DNA from: Deinococcus aquatilis DSM 23025
GTDB lineage: Bacteria > Deinococcota > Deinococci > Deinococcales > Deinococcaceae
Length of the DNA: 21,656 nt
NCBI RefSeq assembly: GCF_000378445.1
Contig: NZ_KB899761.1
Location: forward strand, 1 to 21,656
Direction: 5' to 3'
This document shows, piece by piece, positions 20,428 to 21,656 of the stretch (its first letter is position 1; the number at the start of each line of letters is the position of its first letter). The notes beneath the pieces were generated by a model that saw nothing but the letters and a program-made list of their open reading frames with translations, ran no database searches and had not been told where the DNA came from. A program made the position numbers and the translations under genes.

Positions 20428-20804
20428 TGACTGCAATCCTGAGCAAACAAGACCGCCTGAACGCCACCCTGAGCACCCTCCGGACCGCCATGCCCGAACT
20501 TCGCGGGGTGCTGGTCGCCACCGTCGATGGTCTTCCCATCGCCCAGGCCATGAGCGACGGCACCGATGCCAACCGGGTCGCGGCCATGGCCGCGACCGCC
20601 ATCGGGCTGGGAAAACGCATCAATGACACGCTGGGCGGCGGTGAACTGACCGACATGAGCGTCAGCGGCCTGACGGGTCAGGTCTACATCTACTCCGCCG
20701 GCAGCAAGGGCGTCTTGGCCGTCGTGGTGCCGACGGGCGTGAACCTGGGACTGCTGCACATGGAGGCGCGTGACACGGCTCAGAGCGTCGCCAACATTCT
20801 CTAA
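20427..20804 (+). CDS. Roadblock/LC7-domain protein
   Basis: 125 residues; the start overlaps the GTPase stop as TGATG. LSTLRTAMPELRGVLVATVD then GLPIAQAMSDGTDANRVAAM, LGGGELTDMSVSGLTGQVYI and KGVLAVVVPTGVNLGLLHME give the alpha-beta-beta-alpha-beta-beta-beta-alpha order of roadblock/LC7 folds. These form dimers that act as GTPase-activating or exchange partners (MglB in Myxococcus) and are constant members of bacterial GTPase modules. No signal or membrane segment. Confidence 0.92.
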   Translation: MTAILSKQDRLNATLSTLRTAMPELRGVLVATVDGLPIAQAMSDGTDANRVAAMAATAIGLGKRINDTLGGGELTDMSVSGLTGQVYIYSAGSKGVLAVVVPTGVNLGLLHMEARDTAQSVANIL

Positions 20805-20891
20805 GCGTCTCCCCGTCTTGAGATTCTGATGGACTCGGTTTCCACGCCCGTCAGTCAACTGCTCGCCACCCTTTATCCACAGAGGTCTGTC

Positions 20892-21371
20892 ATGACAACA
20901 TCCATTGCTCCACAAATTCGTTCGCAACTCGGTGACTACAGTTCCATCGTCTGCTTCAAAGCCGTAATTGTTGGGGTTGAAGATACCCTGGGTGCCGACG
21001 GCGCCGCCGTCGTGTTCACCCGGGCCGGCAAAGTTCGGGGGCACAACCTCGTCAAGGAGTTGGGCCTGGCCGGAAGCAACGTGCCCACCGAGCAGATCGC
21101 TGGACTGCTGAATGCGGCGATTGGTCAGGAGGGCACCCGTCTGGCGGCGGTGACCCGGGCCTATCAGCTGGATGACATGGTGGTCATCGAAACCCAAGAC
21201 ACAGTGTGTTCCGCAGGCGAGCCTCTGGGCAGTGACCGGAAATGCACGTTTACCCTGGGAGCGGTCTGGGGTGCGCTGGAAGCCATCACGGGTCAGATCT
21301 ATCTGGGGGAGCAGACGGAGAGTGTTCTTCGGGGCGGCTCCTCGGATAAGTTCGTCTTCTCTCCGCTCTGA
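20892..21371 (+). CDS. V4R-like sensor-type protein, last gene of the GTPase operon
   Basis: 159 residues from ATG 20892, which has AGAGG six bases upstream. An in-frame ATG at 20829 would add 21 residues but lacks a ribosome binding site. Body: IVCFKAVIVGVEDTLGADGA, FTRAGKVRGHNLVKELGLAG, then MVVIETQDTVCSAGEPLG, KCTFTLGAVWGALEAITG and TESVLRGGSSDKFVF. The E-x-x-x-x-C-x-x-G...C-x-F arrangement followed by a GxxxGxLExxTG helix resembles V4R small-molecule-binding domains, with the cysteines as possible metal or ligand sites. The assignment is tentative. It likely feeds a signal into the GTPase and roadblock pair. Confidence 0.6.
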   Translation: MTTSIAPQIRSQLGDYSSIVCFKAVIVGVEDTLGADGAAVVFTRAGKVRGHNLVKELGLAGSNVPTEQIAGLLNAAIGQEGTRLAAVTRAYQLDDMVVIETQDTVCSAGEPLGSDRKCTFTLGAVWGALEAITGQIYLGEQTESVLRGGSSDKFVFSPL

Positions 21372-21378
21372 TACGAGC

Positions 21379-21656
21379 TTAAAATGAGTCCAAAACATGT
21401 TTGATCCAAGGGAAGAGGGTCAGCGATTTAACTTCCTGAGGGTTGTGCTGGAGCCGGACACACTCTGCGGCGATCAAATCCTCCACCTCTTGAAGGGTGT
21501 TGAGCGTCCGGTTGGCGATGGGCAGCTTCAGCTTGGTCACCATGGGTTCAGCGGGGGATAGTTCCGGCGTATACGCCGGAAAGGGCAAGAGGAAGAGATT
21601 CGGCGGCACCTGGAGTTTCTGGCTGGTATGCCAGCCCGCCTGATCGAGCAAGAGAA
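21379..21656 (-). CDS. IS630-family transposase, C-terminal part (runs off right edge)
   Basis: The frame is open from the window edge to TAA at 21379-21381. It reads LLLDQAGWHTSQKLQVPPNL, then FLLPFPAYTPELSPAEPMVT and KLKLPIANRTLNTLQEVEDL. The DQAGWH motif and the P-Y-T-P-E-L-S-P-A-E catalytic-glutamate motif define the DDE_3 domain of IS630/Tc1 transposases. The stop lies 8 bases from the V4R gene stop, so the element inserted right at the 3' end of the operon; IS630 members target TA, and TA occurs at 21372-21373. The element's full extent is outside the window. Confidence 0.85.
   Translation of the reverse strand, partial: LLLDQAGWHTSQKLQVPPNLFLLPFPAYTPELSPAEPMVTKLKLPIANRTLNTLQEVEDLIAAECVRLQHNPQEVKSLTLFPWIKHVLDSF

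Noticed and set aside
20873..20881. Perfect DnaA-box sequence TTATCCACA
   Set aside because: A single 9-mer is not surprising in a window this long. It lies in a short intergenic gap of an operon, with no second box or AT-rich element nearby.
20301..21398. 365-codon reverse open frame
   Set aside because: Antisense across the GTPase, roadblock and V4R-like genes, all of which are supported by domains and overlapping starts.

Overview
The window reads as part of a secondary replicon (plasmid, megaplasmid or phage-plasmid) of a Deinococcus-like bacterium. That is inferred from GC-rich coding sequence, protein styles I associate with Deinococcus plasmids, several genes without Shine-Dalgarno sequences, and the mix of partition, replication, phage-like and transposon genes. 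No rRNA, intact tRNA, CRISPR array or core chromosomal operon was seen.

Layout. Positions 1-266 are the end of an IS3-family element that truncates a small gene (268-474). A region with a hairpin and a dead ribbon-helix-helix gene follows. Positions 1113-2536 hold a type Ib partition module (parA, and an RHH parB) plus a divergent HNH endonuclease gene. Four copies of the palindrome ACCTAGGT and a 15-bp inverted repeat carrying divergent promoters are threaded through it. An integrase pseudogene (2689-3007) is cut by a complete Tn3-family transposon (3008-7797), which has 38-bp inverted repeats, tnpA, tnpR, a res-like region and a short-chain dehydrogenase passenger. A PAS/HD-GYP cyclic-di-GMP phosphodiesterase gene lies just beyond it.

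Positions 9375-15890 look phage- or plasmid-like. They hold a small basic-tailed protein translationally coupled to a proteasome-beta-type Ntn hydrolase, a tyrosine recombinase, several small unknown genes, a Bro-N/KilAC antirepressor-like protein, and a winged-helix replication protein. The replication gene contains four 22-bp iterons at exact 22-bp spacing, followed by A-rich 12-bp repeats. This resembles the phage lambda arrangement, in which the origin lies inside the initiator gene. A dyad-rich 250-bp region precedes the gene.

An intact IS3-family element (16006-17274, 3-bp target duplication GCT) splits a 185-codon gene whose reading frame can be restored exactly. After a few small genes and an AT-rich gene-free stretch of about 740 bp comes a tight four-gene operon: a DUF4388 protein, an MglA/CvnD-like small GTPase, a roadblock/LC7 protein and a V4R-like protein. 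It looks like a GTPase signalling module. An IS630-type transposase fragment closes the window.

How the parts work together: parA/parB with the palindromes would segregate the replicon, and the Rep gene with its internal iterons would replicate it. The recombinases and IS/Tn elements account for its mosaic structure. The HD-GYP protein, the GTPase operon and the proteasome-like pair are accessory functions.
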